NCBI GenBank assembly: GCA_013141455.1
Contig: JABFQW010000092.1
Location: 1-64,000, forward strand
Source: Bacteroidales bacterium
Lineage (GTDB): Bacteria; Bacteroidota; Bacteroidia; Bacteroidales; F082
Length of the DNA stretch: 64,000 bases
Direction of reading: 5' to 3'
Under the pieces are notes generated by a model. It made no database searches. It saw nothing but the letters and a program-made list of their open reading frames with translations, and was not told the origin of the DNA. The translations under genes were made by a program, and so were the position numbers. Position 1 is the first letter of the stretch, and every line of letters starts with the position of its first letter. Below are positions 1-9,900 of the stretch, in pieces.

Positions 1-588
1 GCCTTGAAATTTATCGGTTTCGGGTTTTTTATCGCAGGACTGATAATCAGCATAATTCAGAAAAACAAAAAGATCGTATCGATATTTGTGTTGAGTTTTC
101 TTGCATTTCTGATTATCGTCTTCAAAGCAGGATTCACTTTTTCTCACCATGCTTATTATGTAATTCCTTTTGTCCCTGTAATGGCGCTTGTCTGTGGATT
201 TGGAATCAGTAAAATTCCCAATCCAACGATTATTCTGTTGGCACTGATTGTTATCTCACTCGAAAATGTATTGAATCAGCAGCATGATTTTCGGCTGAAG
301 ACAAAAGAAATAGCGATTGCTTCCCTTGAAACAACCTTAGATAAATTTTCAGTCAGAAATGATCTTGTGGTAATTAATAGCGGAGAAGTTCCGACGCCGA
401 TGTATTTTGCACACCGCAAAGGATGGCTTGCCTCAAATCAACAGATTCAGGATGAGATATATATACATGATATAAAAGAAAAAGGATGTAAATATGTGAT
501 TATTCTGAAACAATATTTTGGAACCAACATCGATCTGCCTTATGAACTGATGTTCAGTAATGAGCATTATTCTGTTTATAAAATGTAG
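1..588 (+). CDS. Membrane glycosyltransferase, C-terminal fragment (GT-C / PMT-like)
   Basis: The frame is open from the first base, so the gene starts upstream of the window. The first ~90 visible residues form several hydrophobic membrane helices. They contain the HHAYYVIPFVPVMAL stretch seen near the end of the membrane part of dolichyl-phosphate-mannose / ArnT-like (GT39/GT83) glycosyltransferases. A soluble tail of about 100 residues follows and ends with MFSNEHYSVYKM. Such enzymes move sugars from polyprenyl-phosphate donors on the outer face of the inner membrane. The catalytic N-terminal part is not visible, so the donor and acceptor cannot be inferred. The family assignment rests on topology and general resemblance only. 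Confidence 0.6.
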   Translation, partial: ALKFIGFGFFIAGLIISIIQKNKKIVSIFVLSFLAFLIIVFKAGFTFSHHAYYVIPFVPVMALVCGFGISKIPNPTIILLALIVISLENVLNQQHDFRLKTKEIAIASLETTLDKFSVRNDLVVINSGEVPTPMYFAHRKGWLASNQQIQDEIYIHDIKEKGCKYVIILKQYFGTNIDLPYELMFSNEHYSVYKM

Positions 589-635
589 GAGGCAAATTAG
601 TCAAATAATCATTTTGAGTGAACACTATATCGAAT

Positions 636-1382
636 CTATGCTCCTGATTCCATTTTCTCAATCCGCCACTCACTAAGTTGTTTTAATCTGTTGAGCACAT
701 TCGTGGTTACGCGGTTATGCACTGCTTCCCAAATCCTGTTCATAAAATTCATTTTCGCTTTGTACTCTTTCCCATAAAAATTGAAGCCAACGGCAAAAAG
801 TAATTGCGATTGCTCTTTCTCGCCCTGTTCGGCAATTGACGAACGCACATACATGGTAAATATCCCGATAGGATAACCTCCACTGCATTTATAAAGTAAA
901 TATCGGGCGTTGTCAAAATCGAAGGCATCGGGGACTTGCTTTACTTTGATCGAATTCAAATAAAACAAGGGGATGAAATTGAGTCCAAAGAAACTTTTTT
1001 TTAATCCAAACGGATATTTTTTCCAGCCAAAGGGCAAAATCCTGATCGTTTTAATGTCATTATCAATCCTTTCGACCTTCGCGATATGGTTGGGCCAGCA
1101 GGTTGAATCGCCATTCCAGTTCAACAGTTCATTAAAAATATAGGTGGCCGGTGCATCAATACCGATTTTATGAACATTCAATACATAATAATTATTTACT
1201 TCAATGCCAACGCGTTGCATAATCCGTTGGTTGTATTCAATCCTTTTCTCTCCTGAATTGAACTTTACAAGCGTTCGAATTGTTGGATTGTTCCATAGAA
1301 ATATCCTAAAATCAGAAAACAGACCTTTGCTTCTTGATGGCGGTGTCAATAACTGATTGTGAATTACGCTATTGCCTGACAT
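636..1382 (-). CDS. SRPBCC (START-like) domain protein, function unknown
   Basis: The protein has 248 residues with no signal peptide or clear membrane span. Residues ~60-235 resemble a START-like (SRPBCC) ligand-binding fold: an early VHKIGIDAPATYIFNELL segment, the GDSTCWPNH motif, a central beta-rich part, and a long C-terminal helix (NRIWEAVHNRVTTNVLNRL) of the kind that closes SRPBCC pockets. It is the last gene of a minus-strand run topA - arginase-like - this gene, starting 24 nt after the arginase-like stop. The fold is an inference from pattern; ligand and role are unknown. Confidence 0.55.
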   Translation of the reverse strand: MSGNSVIHNQLLTPPSRSKGLFSDFRIFLWNNPTIRTLVKFNSGEKRIEYNQRIMQRVGIEVNNYYVLNVHKIGIDAPATYIFNELLNWNGDSTCWPNHIAKVERIDNDIKTIRILPFGWKKYPFGLKKSFFGLNFIPLFYLNSIKVKQVPDAFDFDNARYLLYKCSGGYPIGIFTMYVRSSIAEQGEKEQSQLLFAVGFNFYGKEYKAKMNFMNRIWEAVHNRVTTNVLNRLKQLSEWRIEKMESGA

Positions 1383-1406
1383 GCTGAAAGGTTCTATTCG
1401 TGATTA

Positions 1407-2582
1407 TTACATCAACTTCTGGTAAAACTGCCACCATCGATCGGGTATTTCTTCTTTTTTTGCCAGTTCATAATCTTCTTTTGAACACGGTACAAAGTAA
1501 TGACGTTCGAACTGCTTGTTTTGTTCACGGCCATACGATAAATCGATCCACCAACGATCGGTTTTCTTGCTTTTCAGAAAAACAATTTCCTCATCCTGGC
1601 TTTCATTTTTCACAATATACTTTGCAAAGTCGTGGCTACCTGAAACAGGTAAATCGTTTTTCCGGTTGACGAATCCTTCGATAAAATACCAGATCATTTG
1701 TGCAACCAATTGCGATGTAACCTGTTGCAGATCGAAGATGGGATTTGTTTCATAAAAACCGATCGAACTCAGTTTGTCGCTCATTCCGGCATAACGGGCA
1801 ATGCGACAGGCTTCTTCTCCGGTGAACCCATTGGGTCCGGCATTACTGTTACCGGGTGCATCAGAAGCCCTGACCGAAGAAATATCGAAACTAAGAATAT
1901 CGGCATTTCTCACGATGGGCTCAGCTTCAGCAATATTCGATTTGATGGCTCCCAAACGGTAAACATCGAATAGCAGGTTTTTCATCAGATCGACCGATTC
2001 ATACTCGATCAGATAGGTTTGATACCCAAGGTTCGTAAAGTTGAAAAGGTAGTTGGGCTGATGCATGATAATCTTACTGAGGTAAGATCGCGAATTCAAT
2101 GGTTCTTCTTCTTTTCCCAGATCGAAGGAAGGGTCAACCGAAACGATATTTACCAATTGGCCAATGTTTTCGTAAGCCATATAATTCGCATAAGTCAAAT
2201 CCTGCGAGCCACCCAGGATAATAGGCAACACTTTATTGCGGATTAAAACTCCAATCACCTGACTTAATGCAAAATAAGTGTCTTCAACCGTGTGACCCTG
2301 ACGGATATTTCCAAAATCGACTATTTTCAGGTTAGGCCAATGGTGAAACAATTTGTAGAACTGTTCGCGTATAACATCAGGTGCGTGTGCTGTACCTTCA
2401 TTATCAATGGATTGTCTGCCTTCACAAACACCTATCAAGGCAATATGTTTTTGGTCAAAATCGGGGAAATTGCCTTTATCTGTATAAATTTCAATCAGGT
2501 CCACAACACGTTTATTACCCGCTTCGCGATACTTTTCGATCAGTGGTTTATTGACCGGTTCGAAAAAAAGATTGATTTCCAT
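1407..2582 (-). CDS. Arginase/formimidoylglutamase-fold protein with altered metal site
   Basis: The protein has 391 residues of the ureohydrolase (arginase/agmatinase/formimidoylglutamase) fold. Landmarks are recognisable in order: GGSQDLTY where active enzymes have GGDHS, SVDPSFD where they have DAHxD, and SFDISSVRASDAPG where they have SFDxDxxDPxxxPG. The His and several Asp residues that hold the two manganese ions are therefore changed, while the fold markers and the DAPG turn remain. It may be a non-catalytic member or use a different metal set. Annotation pipelines often call such proteins formimidoylglutamase or arginase; I would not predict that activity. It lies between topA and a START-like protein on the same strand. 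Confidence 0.75.
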   Translation of the reverse strand: MEINLFFEPVNKPLIEKYREAGNKRVVDLIEIYTDKGNFPDFDQKHIALIGVCEGRQSIDNEGTAHAPDVIREQFYKLFHHWPNLKIVDFGNIRQGHTVEDTYFALSQVIGVLIRNKVLPIILGGSQDLTYANYMAYENIGQLVNIVSVDPSFDLGKEEEPLNSRSYLSKIIMHQPNYLFNFTNLGYQTYLIEYESVDLMKNLLFDVYRLGAIKSNIAEAEPIVRNADILSFDISSVRASDAPGNSNAGPNGFTGEEACRIARYAGMSDKLSSIGFYETNPIFDLQQVTSQLVAQMIWYFIEGFVNRKNDLPVSGSHDFAKYIVKNESQDEEIVFLKSKKTDRWWIDLSYGREQNKQFERHYFVPCSKEDYELAKKEEIPDRWWQFYQKLM

Positions 2583-2589
2583 GTAGAAT

Positions 2590-2716
2590 TTCTGGTTACT
2601 TGTTGCTGGTTACTTGTTACTTGTTTCTTGTTACTTGTTTCTTGTTACTTGTTGCTTGTTGCTGGTTACTTGTTACCAGAAACCAGCTACCAGTTACCAG
2701 CTACCAGTTACCAGTT
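2590..2716. repeat. Low-complexity 'GTTACTTGTT / ACCAGTTACC' word repeat with hairpin
   Basis: The topA-arginase spacer is filled by about ten degenerate copies of a TTACTTGTT(G/T)C word. These switch at ~2675 to the near-complementary word ACCAGCTACCAGTT. A short hairpin (GCTGGTT 2661-2667 with AACCAGC 2681-2687) sits at the switch. The pattern does not encode a convincing protein in any frame. Confidence 0.8.
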
Positions 2717-2725
2717 TCATCTCTA

Positions 2726-5050
2726 TTATTTTCTTTTTCCTTTAAAAGCTTTCTTAGGAGCATTTTCGGGATTGCCGATAATACGCTGACAGTCTTCAAA
2801 TGTCAGCTTTGCCGGATCGGTTCCTTTCGGGATTTTAAAATTATCTTTTTTGAATTTGATATAAGGCCCGTAACGGCCATTCAGAACCTTTAATTCAGGT
2901 TCCTGCTGAAACTCAACAATGGTTCCCTGTTGTTCCTTTTCGCGTTTTGTAATGATGACTTCGATGGCACGTTCGGCATCAACCGTAGCCGGATCATCTG
3001 TTTTTGCCAGGCTGTAAAACTTAGCATCATGTTTCACATATGGGCCAAAGCGGCCAATGGCAACCGTCATCTCTTTTTCTTCGAACAGCCCCAACGAACG
3101 CGGGAAACTGAATAATTCGAGTGCATCGGCAAGGGTGAGCGTCTCCATCGTTTGGGTTTTATTCAAACCGGCAAACTTCGGTTTCTCCTCCGAATCTGTA
3201 TCACCCAATTGCACCATCGGACCAAACCGGCCCACTTTTACAAAAAGATTCTTACCAGAAACAGGGTCAATACCGAGTAGTTTCTCGCCGCTGAATTTAG
3301 CCGAGTTTTCGTTTGTGTCTTCAATTTTTTTGTGAAATGGCCCATAAAACTCTCGGATCATGGTGTTCCATTGCTGGCGTCCTTCGGCAATTTCGTCAAA
3401 TTCTTTCTCAACATTTGCCGTAAAATTGTAATCAATGATGGATTCGAAATATTGAAACAGAAACTTATTCACCAGAATCCCGATATCTGTTGGGAATAAT
3501 TTGGACTTTTCATAGCCGTAAGTCTCTGTTTCGGTTTTGTCAGTAATTTTATCATCAACCAGATTATAAACCCTGAAACTGCGTGTTTGACCCGGACGGT
3601 CTTCCTTCACAACATACTCACGTTTTAATATAGTCGATATGGTTGGGGCATACGTTGATGGTCGTCCTATTCCCAGTTCCTCAAGTTTCTTTACCAGACT
3701 GGCCTCGGTATAACGTGCCGGACCACGTGTAAACCGTTGTTGGGCAACAATTTCAACCGGGTTCAGTTGCTGGCCATTTTTCACCGGTGGCAACAAATCG
3801 GCGTTTTCTTCCGAAGTATCATCATCGTTTCCTTCGAGATAGACCTTTAAAAATCCATCGAATACGATTACCTCGCCGGAAGCGACAAATTTATATTCTG
3901 ATTTGGAAATATCAATGGTGATCGTGGTTTTTTCGAGTTCTGCATCCGCCATCTGTGAAGCAAGGGTGCGTTTCCAGATGAGATCGTATAATCGTTTCTC
4001 TTCAGAGGTACCAGTAATTGACGAAACACTCATCTCGGTCGGACGGATGGCTTCGTGCGCTTCCTGTGCACCCTTGGATTTGGTTGTGTAATTACGTGTT
4101 TTAACATATTTACTGCCGTAACTGCTTGTTATTTCATCTTTTGCGAGTTTCAGCGCCAAACCCGACAGGTTAACGGAGTCGGTTCTCATATAGGTAATCT
4201 TTCCCGATTCGTACAGATGTTGCGCAACACGCATGGTATTACCTACCGAAAATCCTAACTTACGGCTTGCTTCCTGTTGCAATGTTGAGGTGGTGAAAGG
4301 AGCAGCGGGTGTTTTTTTTGTTGGTTTCTTTTCAACAGCACTAACAGTAAAATCCGCATTTATACACGATTTCAGAAAGGCAAGTGCTTCCTCTTCTTTT
4401 GGGAACCTTTCCGAAAGTTCAGCTTTTAAACCCGGGCCTGATTTTCCGTTAACCGAAAAAATTGCTGTAACCCGATATGCCGAAGTCACCTCAAATTCTT
4501 TAATTTCTTCCTCGCGTTCAACAACGAGACGTACTGTTACCGATTGCACCCTGCCTGCCGAGAGTGATGGTTTAACTTTTCGCCATAGCAAGGGTGATAA
4601 TTCATAACCAACCAAGCGGTCCAACACACGCCTAGCCTGTTGAGCCGATACAAGGTTTATATCAATTTTCCTTGGATTTTCGATGGCGCTGGTGATTGCC
4701 GACTTGGTAATCTCGTGAAAAACAATACGTTTCGTTTTATCTTCCTTTAATCCGAGAGCAGTGAATAAATGCCACGAAATAGCTTCTCCTTCGCGGTCCT
4801 CATCAGATGCCAACCAAACCATCTCGGCATCTTTTGCTAATTTTTTCAATTCGGCTACCAGCTTCTTTTTGTCGGCTGTTATTTCGTATTGCGGCTCAAA
4901 TCCGTTTTCGATATCAACACTCAGTTGGTTTTTACTCAAATCCCTGACATGGCCGAAACTCGACTTAACGATATAATCTTTCCCTAAAAATCCTTCAATG
5001 GTCTTTGCCTTGGCAGGAGATTCAACAATAACTAAATTCTTCGACATCAA
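2726..5050 (-). CDS. topA: DNA topoisomerase I
   Basis: Type IA topoisomerase of 774 residues that relaxes negative supercoils through a transient 5'-phosphotyrosine. The Toprim domain starts with SPAKAKTI (11-18) and has the acidic DEDREGE motif (83-89). The active-site tyrosine is Tyr287 in YMRTDS. Residue runs SAGRVQS (~164-170) and GRPSTYAP are typical. The C-terminus lacks the four-cysteine zinc fingers of the E. coli enzyme and carries topoisomerase C-terminal repeats (GRFGPMVQ, GRFGPYVK, GRYGPYIK) ending in a basic KKAFKGKRK tail, as is usual in Bacteroidota. It begins with two Met codons; the second (5047) is equally possible. It heads a minus-strand run with the arginase-like gene. 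Confidence 0.96.
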   Translation of the reverse strand: MMSKNLVIVESPAKAKTIEGFLGKDYIVKSSFGHVRDLSKNQLSVDIENGFEPQYEITADKKKLVAELKKLAKDAEMVWLASDEDREGEAISWHLFTALGLKEDKTKRIVFHEITKSAITSAIENPRKIDINLVSAQQARRVLDRLVGYELSPLLWRKVKPSLSAGRVQSVTVRLVVEREEEIKEFEVTSAYRVTAIFSVNGKSGPGLKAELSERFPKEEEALAFLKSCINADFTVSAVEKKPTKKTPAAPFTTSTLQQEASRKLGFSVGNTMRVAQHLYESGKITYMRTDSVNLSGLALKLAKDEITSSYGSKYVKTRNYTTKSKGAQEAHEAIRPTEMSVSSITGTSEEKRLYDLIWKRTLASQMADAELEKTTITIDISKSEYKFVASGEVIVFDGFLKVYLEGNDDDTSEENADLLPPVKNGQQLNPVEIVAQQRFTRGPARYTEASLVKKLEELGIGRPSTYAPTISTILKREYVVKEDRPGQTRSFRVYNLVDDKITDKTETETYGYEKSKLFPTDIGILVNKFLFQYFESIIDYNFTANVEKEFDEIAEGRQQWNTMIREFYGPFHKKIEDTNENSAKFSGEKLLGIDPVSGKNLFVKVGRFGPMVQLGDTDSEEKPKFAGLNKTQTMETLTLADALELFSFPRSLGLFEEKEMTVAIGRFGPYVKHDAKFYSLAKTDDPATVDAERAIEVIITKREKEQQGTIVEFQQEPELKVLNGRYGPYIKFKKDNFKIPKGTDPAKLTFEDCQRIIGNPENAPKKAFKGKRK

Positions 5051-5097
5051 AATCCCTTTCTTTAATAATGTTCAACACATATGAACAAAAATCGGTG

Positions 5098-5105
5098 CAA
5101 AAGTA
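5098..5105 (-). promoter_or_regulatory. Candidate -7 element (TACTTTTG) for topA
   Basis: Read on the minus strand, TACTTTTG fits the Bacteroidota -7 consensus TAnnTTTG and lies about 48 nt upstream of the topA start. No clear TTG is seen at -33, so the call rests on one element. Confidence 0.4.
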
Positions 5106-5206
5106 AAATAATAAAACTGATAAAACGAACAGTGTAAAGTTTCGGCAGAGTACAGACAAAAAAAACGACTATATCTGGTAAAACAAACATCAAAATAAAG
5201 AAAAAA

Positions 5207-5236
5207 TTGCAAAAATGCAAAGAATGAGTAATTTTG
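5207..5236 (+). promoter_or_regulatory. Bacteroidota-type promoter upstream of tviB
   Basis: TTG at 5207-5209 and TAATTTTG at 5229-5236 are separated by 19 nt, matching the phylum's TTG-N19-21-TAnnTTTG pattern. Transcription would start near 5243, giving tviB a leader of about 200 nt. I see no strong structure in that leader. The rest of the 5051-5444 gap holds only this site and the topA -7 element. Confidence 0.5.
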
Positions 5237-5444
5237 TTGCTCAAAATATTACAACCATGCCAAATCAGGTCGGGAAGTTTAGGAGACATCACGCGTATGA
5301 TTGATGCACAATTAATTAATAGAACTCATTGAATGAAAGCAGTAATACTCAGATCGTCACCTATAAGTCATGCTTTGAACAATAGGAATTGTCGGTTTGC
5401 TGAAATGCTAAAATCATAGAAGAACAATAAAACATATTACAACT

Positions 5445-6713
5445 ATGAATCAAAAGAAAATTGCAGTAATTGGATTAGGTTATGTTGGCTTACCCCTGGC
5501 TGTCGAATTTGGAAAAAATAGGACTACTGTCGGTTTTGATATCAACAAAACCCGTATTGATGAACTTAATAATGGCCACGATCGGACGCTTGAGATTGAA
5601 GATCACGAACTTTCGACGGCAAAACATTTGCTTATCACCGAAAATCTGAATGATATCAAAGATTGCCAATTTTTTTTAATCACTGTTCCCACCCCGATTG
5701 ACAGGTTTAAACGCCCCGACCTTACACCATTATATAAAGCATCGGAAACCGTGGGCAAGGTTCTCAAGAAAGGCGATATCGTTATCTACGAATCAACTGT
5801 TTATCCGGGTGCCACCGAAGAAGATTGTGTTCCGGTACTTGAAAAATTCAGTGGGTTGAAATACAATGTTGATTTCTTTTGCGGTTATTCACCCGAGCGA
5901 ATCAATCCGGGTGATAAAGTTCACACAGTAACCAAAATCAGAAAAGTTACTTCGGGCAGTAATCCGGAAGTTGCTGAAGAAGTTGATCAGTTGTATAAAA
6001 GTATTATCGTGGCCGGTACCTTTAAAGCCAGTTCGATAAGAGTTGCCGAAGCCGCCAAAGTAATCGAGAACTCGCAACGCGATATCAATATTGCTTTCGT
6101 GAATGAACTTGCCGTGATTTTCAACCTCATGGGGATCGACACCATCGAAGTACTCGAAGCTGCCGGAACCAAATGGAATTTCTTACCATTCCGTCCGGGT
6201 TTGGTGGGTGGTCACTGTATCGGGGTTGATCCTTATTACCTTACCCACAAAGCGCAGGAATTAGGGTATAACCCGGAGATCATTCTGGCCGGTCGTCGTT
6301 TGAACGACAATATGGGTATTCTGGTGGCCAATCAGGTTATAAAGCTGATGATTAAGAAAGGTCATAAAATTGAAGGTGCTCCGGTTCTGGTATTAGGTAT
6401 CACTTTCAAAGAAAACTGTCCTGATATTCGAAATTCACGTGTTATTGATGTCATCAACGAACTGCAATCATTCGGTTGTGTTGTTGACACATTTGATCCC
6501 TGGGCCAATAAAGCCGATGTGAAACATGAATATGGCGCCGATATATTAACTTCGAACGAAGAACTGAAAAATAAAAAATACGCTGCAATTGTTGCCGCTG
6601 TTGCACATAAGGAGTTCGAAGCTATTGAACTCGACAAACTATTGGCAGTCAATGCCGTTGTGTATGATATTAAGGCGATACTACCCAAGCATCAGATTGA
6701 TGCCAGGCTTTAA
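5445..6713 (+). CDS. tviB: UDP-N-acetyl-hexosamine 6-dehydrogenase (TviB/WbpA type)
   Basis: UDP-sugar dehydrogenase of 422 residues that oxidises C6 of a UDP-N-acetylhexosamine to the uronic acid with two NAD+. The N-terminal Rossmann motif GLGYVGLPLA starts at residue 10. The catalytic cysteine is Cys258 in GGHCIGVDPYYL. YESTVYPG and SPERINPGD are strongly reminiscent of the Vi-antigen TviB/WbpA branch rather than UDP-glucose dehydrogenase. It stands alone between its own promoter and a strong terminator. The epimerase that would act next in a TviB-TviC pathway is at 31298, in the polysaccharide region, suggesting both supply a GalNAc-uronic acid type precursor (inference). Confidence 0.9.
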   Translation: MNQKKIAVIGLGYVGLPLAVEFGKNRTTVGFDINKTRIDELNNGHDRTLEIEDHELSTAKHLLITENLNDIKDCQFFLITVPTPIDRFKRPDLTPLYKASETVGKVLKKGDIVIYESTVYPGATEEDCVPVLEKFSGLKYNVDFFCGYSPERINPGDKVHTVTKIRKVTSGSNPEVAEEVDQLYKSIIVAGTFKASSIRVAEAAKVIENSQRDINIAFVNELAVIFNLMGIDTIEVLEAAGTKWNFLPFRPGLVGGHCIGVDPYYLTHKAQELGYNPEIILAGRRLNDNMGILVANQVIKLMIKKGHKIEGAPVLVLGITFKENCPDIRNSRVIDVINELQSFGCVVDTFDPWANKADVKHEYGADILTSNEELKNKKYAAIVAAVAHKEFEAIELDKLLAVNAVVYDIKAILPKHQIDARL

Positions 6714-6776
6714 AGGGTATTTGAATAATTTGTGACAGATGGCTGTGTAAAGCCACTTAAGCAATTCAAAGTCAAA

Positions 6777-6810
6777 GCCGGATATCTTGTTATAAGGTAT
6801 CCGGCTTTTT
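6777..6810 (+). terminator. Rho-independent terminator after tviB
   Basis: A 12-bp stem (6777-6788 with 6794-6805, one G-U pair) closes a GTTAT loop and is followed by five T. It lies 64 nt after the tviB stop on the same strand. Confidence 0.85.
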
Positions 6811-6947
6811 AAATACTTACACGTTCAGTGACCGGATAAAAAATTAATTAATTTTTTAATCCACAATCTTTTGTGAATAACTACCTTCGTGGTAGCAGGC
6901 TGTGTTTGAACAACAATGTGTATTTTTAACAGTTGAAAATAAAGTAA

Positions 6948-9900
6948 ATGAGGTATTTCTATCGATTGTTTTTAATTTTAGTTATCAATAGTTTGATATT
7001 CAATACATTGATTTTTGCCCAAAACCGAAGTGGGAGCAAAATCGAAGATTTTACTATCACCATTACCTTTGTTCAACCTCTTGTTAACGCACCCGTTGTT
7101 TTCAAAGCACCGCTAAAATATAACAAGGATTTTGCATTGATTCTCCATATGGATGATGGCGACCCTGCCATTCACGATCAGGTGATGCCTTTTTTTAAAG
7201 GCGGTGATGGCCCTGGTTTATTTTTCAACGAGCGACCTGGTGGAAATAGCCAACCCTTCAAAATGGATGCAACCTATTTTACTTTCGATGCATCGGGCGC
7301 CGACCTGCACGATTATGTAACAGGCTATTTACATTGGGACAATATGATCAATTTGTGGGCTGGCGAATTCGGATTGGTTAGCAGCGGCCTGACCAACCCG
7401 CCGACGGCTGATGTTTCACTCGAAGTGCAACGTAACGCAAGCTATACAAAACGCAAAACTTTCAGTGGTACAATACCCGATGGCGCCGAAATGCATACCT
7501 ACGTTATCCCACCAGGAGCTCCGGAACAGCTAAGCGAAGCAAAGTCAGGAAATTTAGCCGTGTTTAATAACAGCGCAACAGCCATTGCCAATCCTGCCCT
7601 CGTCGAAGACCTGCCATCTATCTCAGGGATTGAACTGGAACGTGGAAGTATTTCCGGCAACCTGTATCAGCAGTTATCGACCATTGCAAGTCAATGCGAT
7701 GCTACCCATCATTATATCGCGACCTATTTTAATCATGGTTTTGATAATGGTGAAATATCGTTTTCAACCTTTAAAAGTCAGATGAATCAGATCGCCAATG
7801 TTTTTGGCCGCGATGGTGATGATAATATCTGGTCAGGTTCTTCAACCGAAGTATTTGAATATCTGAGAATAAAAGAATTAGCAACTGTCAATTCGGTACT
7901 TGTTGATAATGTACTTACACTAACATTTACCGGAAATGACATTCCCGATGATTTCAGGTTTTATGCCCTTACTATCGTGGTTGAAGGTGAATCGAATATT
8001 GTGGATATGGTCATCCAACAACCCGATAACTTATCAAGTTATGAGTTTTCTGGTACCAATGCCCTGATCAACATGAAATGGGATGGGTTCGTGTTGCAGG
8101 ATGACGAATTACGTGCCGAAAATCAGGTTACACTTGCCGAAACGGCGCCAACACCAACCAACGCATTGGTTGCCATGGACTATGTGCAAATATTACCCGA
8201 TGGCGAACCAAAACAATTGTTACGTAACCGCCTTTGTGCTTTAAGCGGAATAAATTATGAACCCGGTTTTTGCCTGCCGACAGAATTTCTTGGGGCTGAC
8301 ACTTCCGTTTGCCTTAATGAGACTTTGGTATTGCAGGCACCTGCTTCAGCAAGTTATTTGTGGAGTACCACCGAAACAACCCAAAGTATTACATTCCTTG
8401 CCGATACGACAACAACAATTTGGGCACGGATTACCGACGACAGTGGCTCCACTTCGACAGATACAATTCATATCACTGTTATCCCGTTGCCTGAACTCGA
8501 TCTGCAATTAAACAATGGCACTCCTGTTCTTCCCGAAGATACTTTGAATGTGGTGATTGGTGACACGCTGATATTTAAAGTCAACAGCCTTTACGATAGC
8601 ATCGAATGGTCGGGAGGTGTGAAAATTGATAGTTTTGAAGTTATTGGTGCTGGTGATTACATAGTGACAACTTATTTGAATACTTGTAATAATAGCCGTC
8701 TTTTCACGGTAACCGAATCAAGTTTCTACCCTGAATTTCTTGGTCAGGATACAACGCTTTGCTTCAGTGATACACTTTTGATGGTGGCTCCTGTTGCAGC
8801 AGGTTATTTATGGAGTACGGGTGAAACCACACAAAGCATTACTTTCCATGCCGATACCACAGCCAAAATATGGGCTAAGCTTACTGATGATACTGGCGGG
8901 TCGGAATCTGATACAATCACTATCACGGTAAATCAGCTCCCGCAAGTTATTATTCAACCCGATACGATAACCATTGATCCACGTGACGAAGTTATGTTGT
9001 CAGCGTCAGGCGCGGCATCTTATCTTTGGTCGAACGACAGCACCACTGCCGAAATAACGGTGGCACCTTTATTCAATACTGAATATTTTGTAATTGGTAC
9101 CTCTTCCGAAGGCTGTAAAAAGATGGCGAATGCCTTGGTGATCGTACAATATCTTACCGATTTTTACTTCACTTACGATACCGTCTGTTTTGGTGATACC
9201 ACGCATCTTGTCTCAAATATTACCACCAACGATTCGGTGCTGATCACTGAATGGGATATCGATGGTGATGGCTTGTTTAACGATGGTGCCGGTGACACCT
9301 TGAATATTGTTTTCGCAGGTGCAGATGAACACCTCGTTGGCATGCGTTTAAAAACATTTAGCGGTGCGATCCATATCATCTATAATAAAGTGCCGGTTGC
9401 CGATTATCCAAATGCTTCTTTTCTTTTTACAAATACCTGTGAAGGTGAAACGGTTCAGTTTAGTGATGAATCGACAGTGACGGTAGGCAGCCTGAATAAC
9501 TGGGTCTGGGATTTTGGGGATGGTAACAGTTCGAATGAACAAAACCCGGCCTATTATTACGAAACAATAGGCTCCTATGATATCTCACTCGTAGCAGTTT
9601 CCAATTATGGTTGTATCGATACATTGATCCGTAATATGACGATCAGATCGAAACCGGATATTAATCTTCAATTAATTGACGGAACTCCGGTTGCACAGGA
9701 AGACACCGTGATAATGGCGGTTGGCGATAGTCTTACATTCGAGGTGATAAGTAATTATGATAGTATCGAATGGGGTGGTTATCAAACCGAAAGATATACG
9801 GTAATTAACAAAGGGTATTTTAATGTTGTTGTTTATTTAAATGGCTGTTACAATAGCCGTTTCTTTACAGTTACTGAAACAGGAACACCAACAAACCCAA

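Noticed and set aside
2600-2893. Frames rich in Leu, Cys and Val across the topA-arginase spacer
   Set aside because: They are translations of the TTACTTGTT word repeat and the antisense of topA.
5062-5292. 76-codon minus-strand frame in the topA-tviB gap
   Set aside because: Hydrophobic only because the gap is AT-rich; it overlaps both promoter candidates and shows no family motif.
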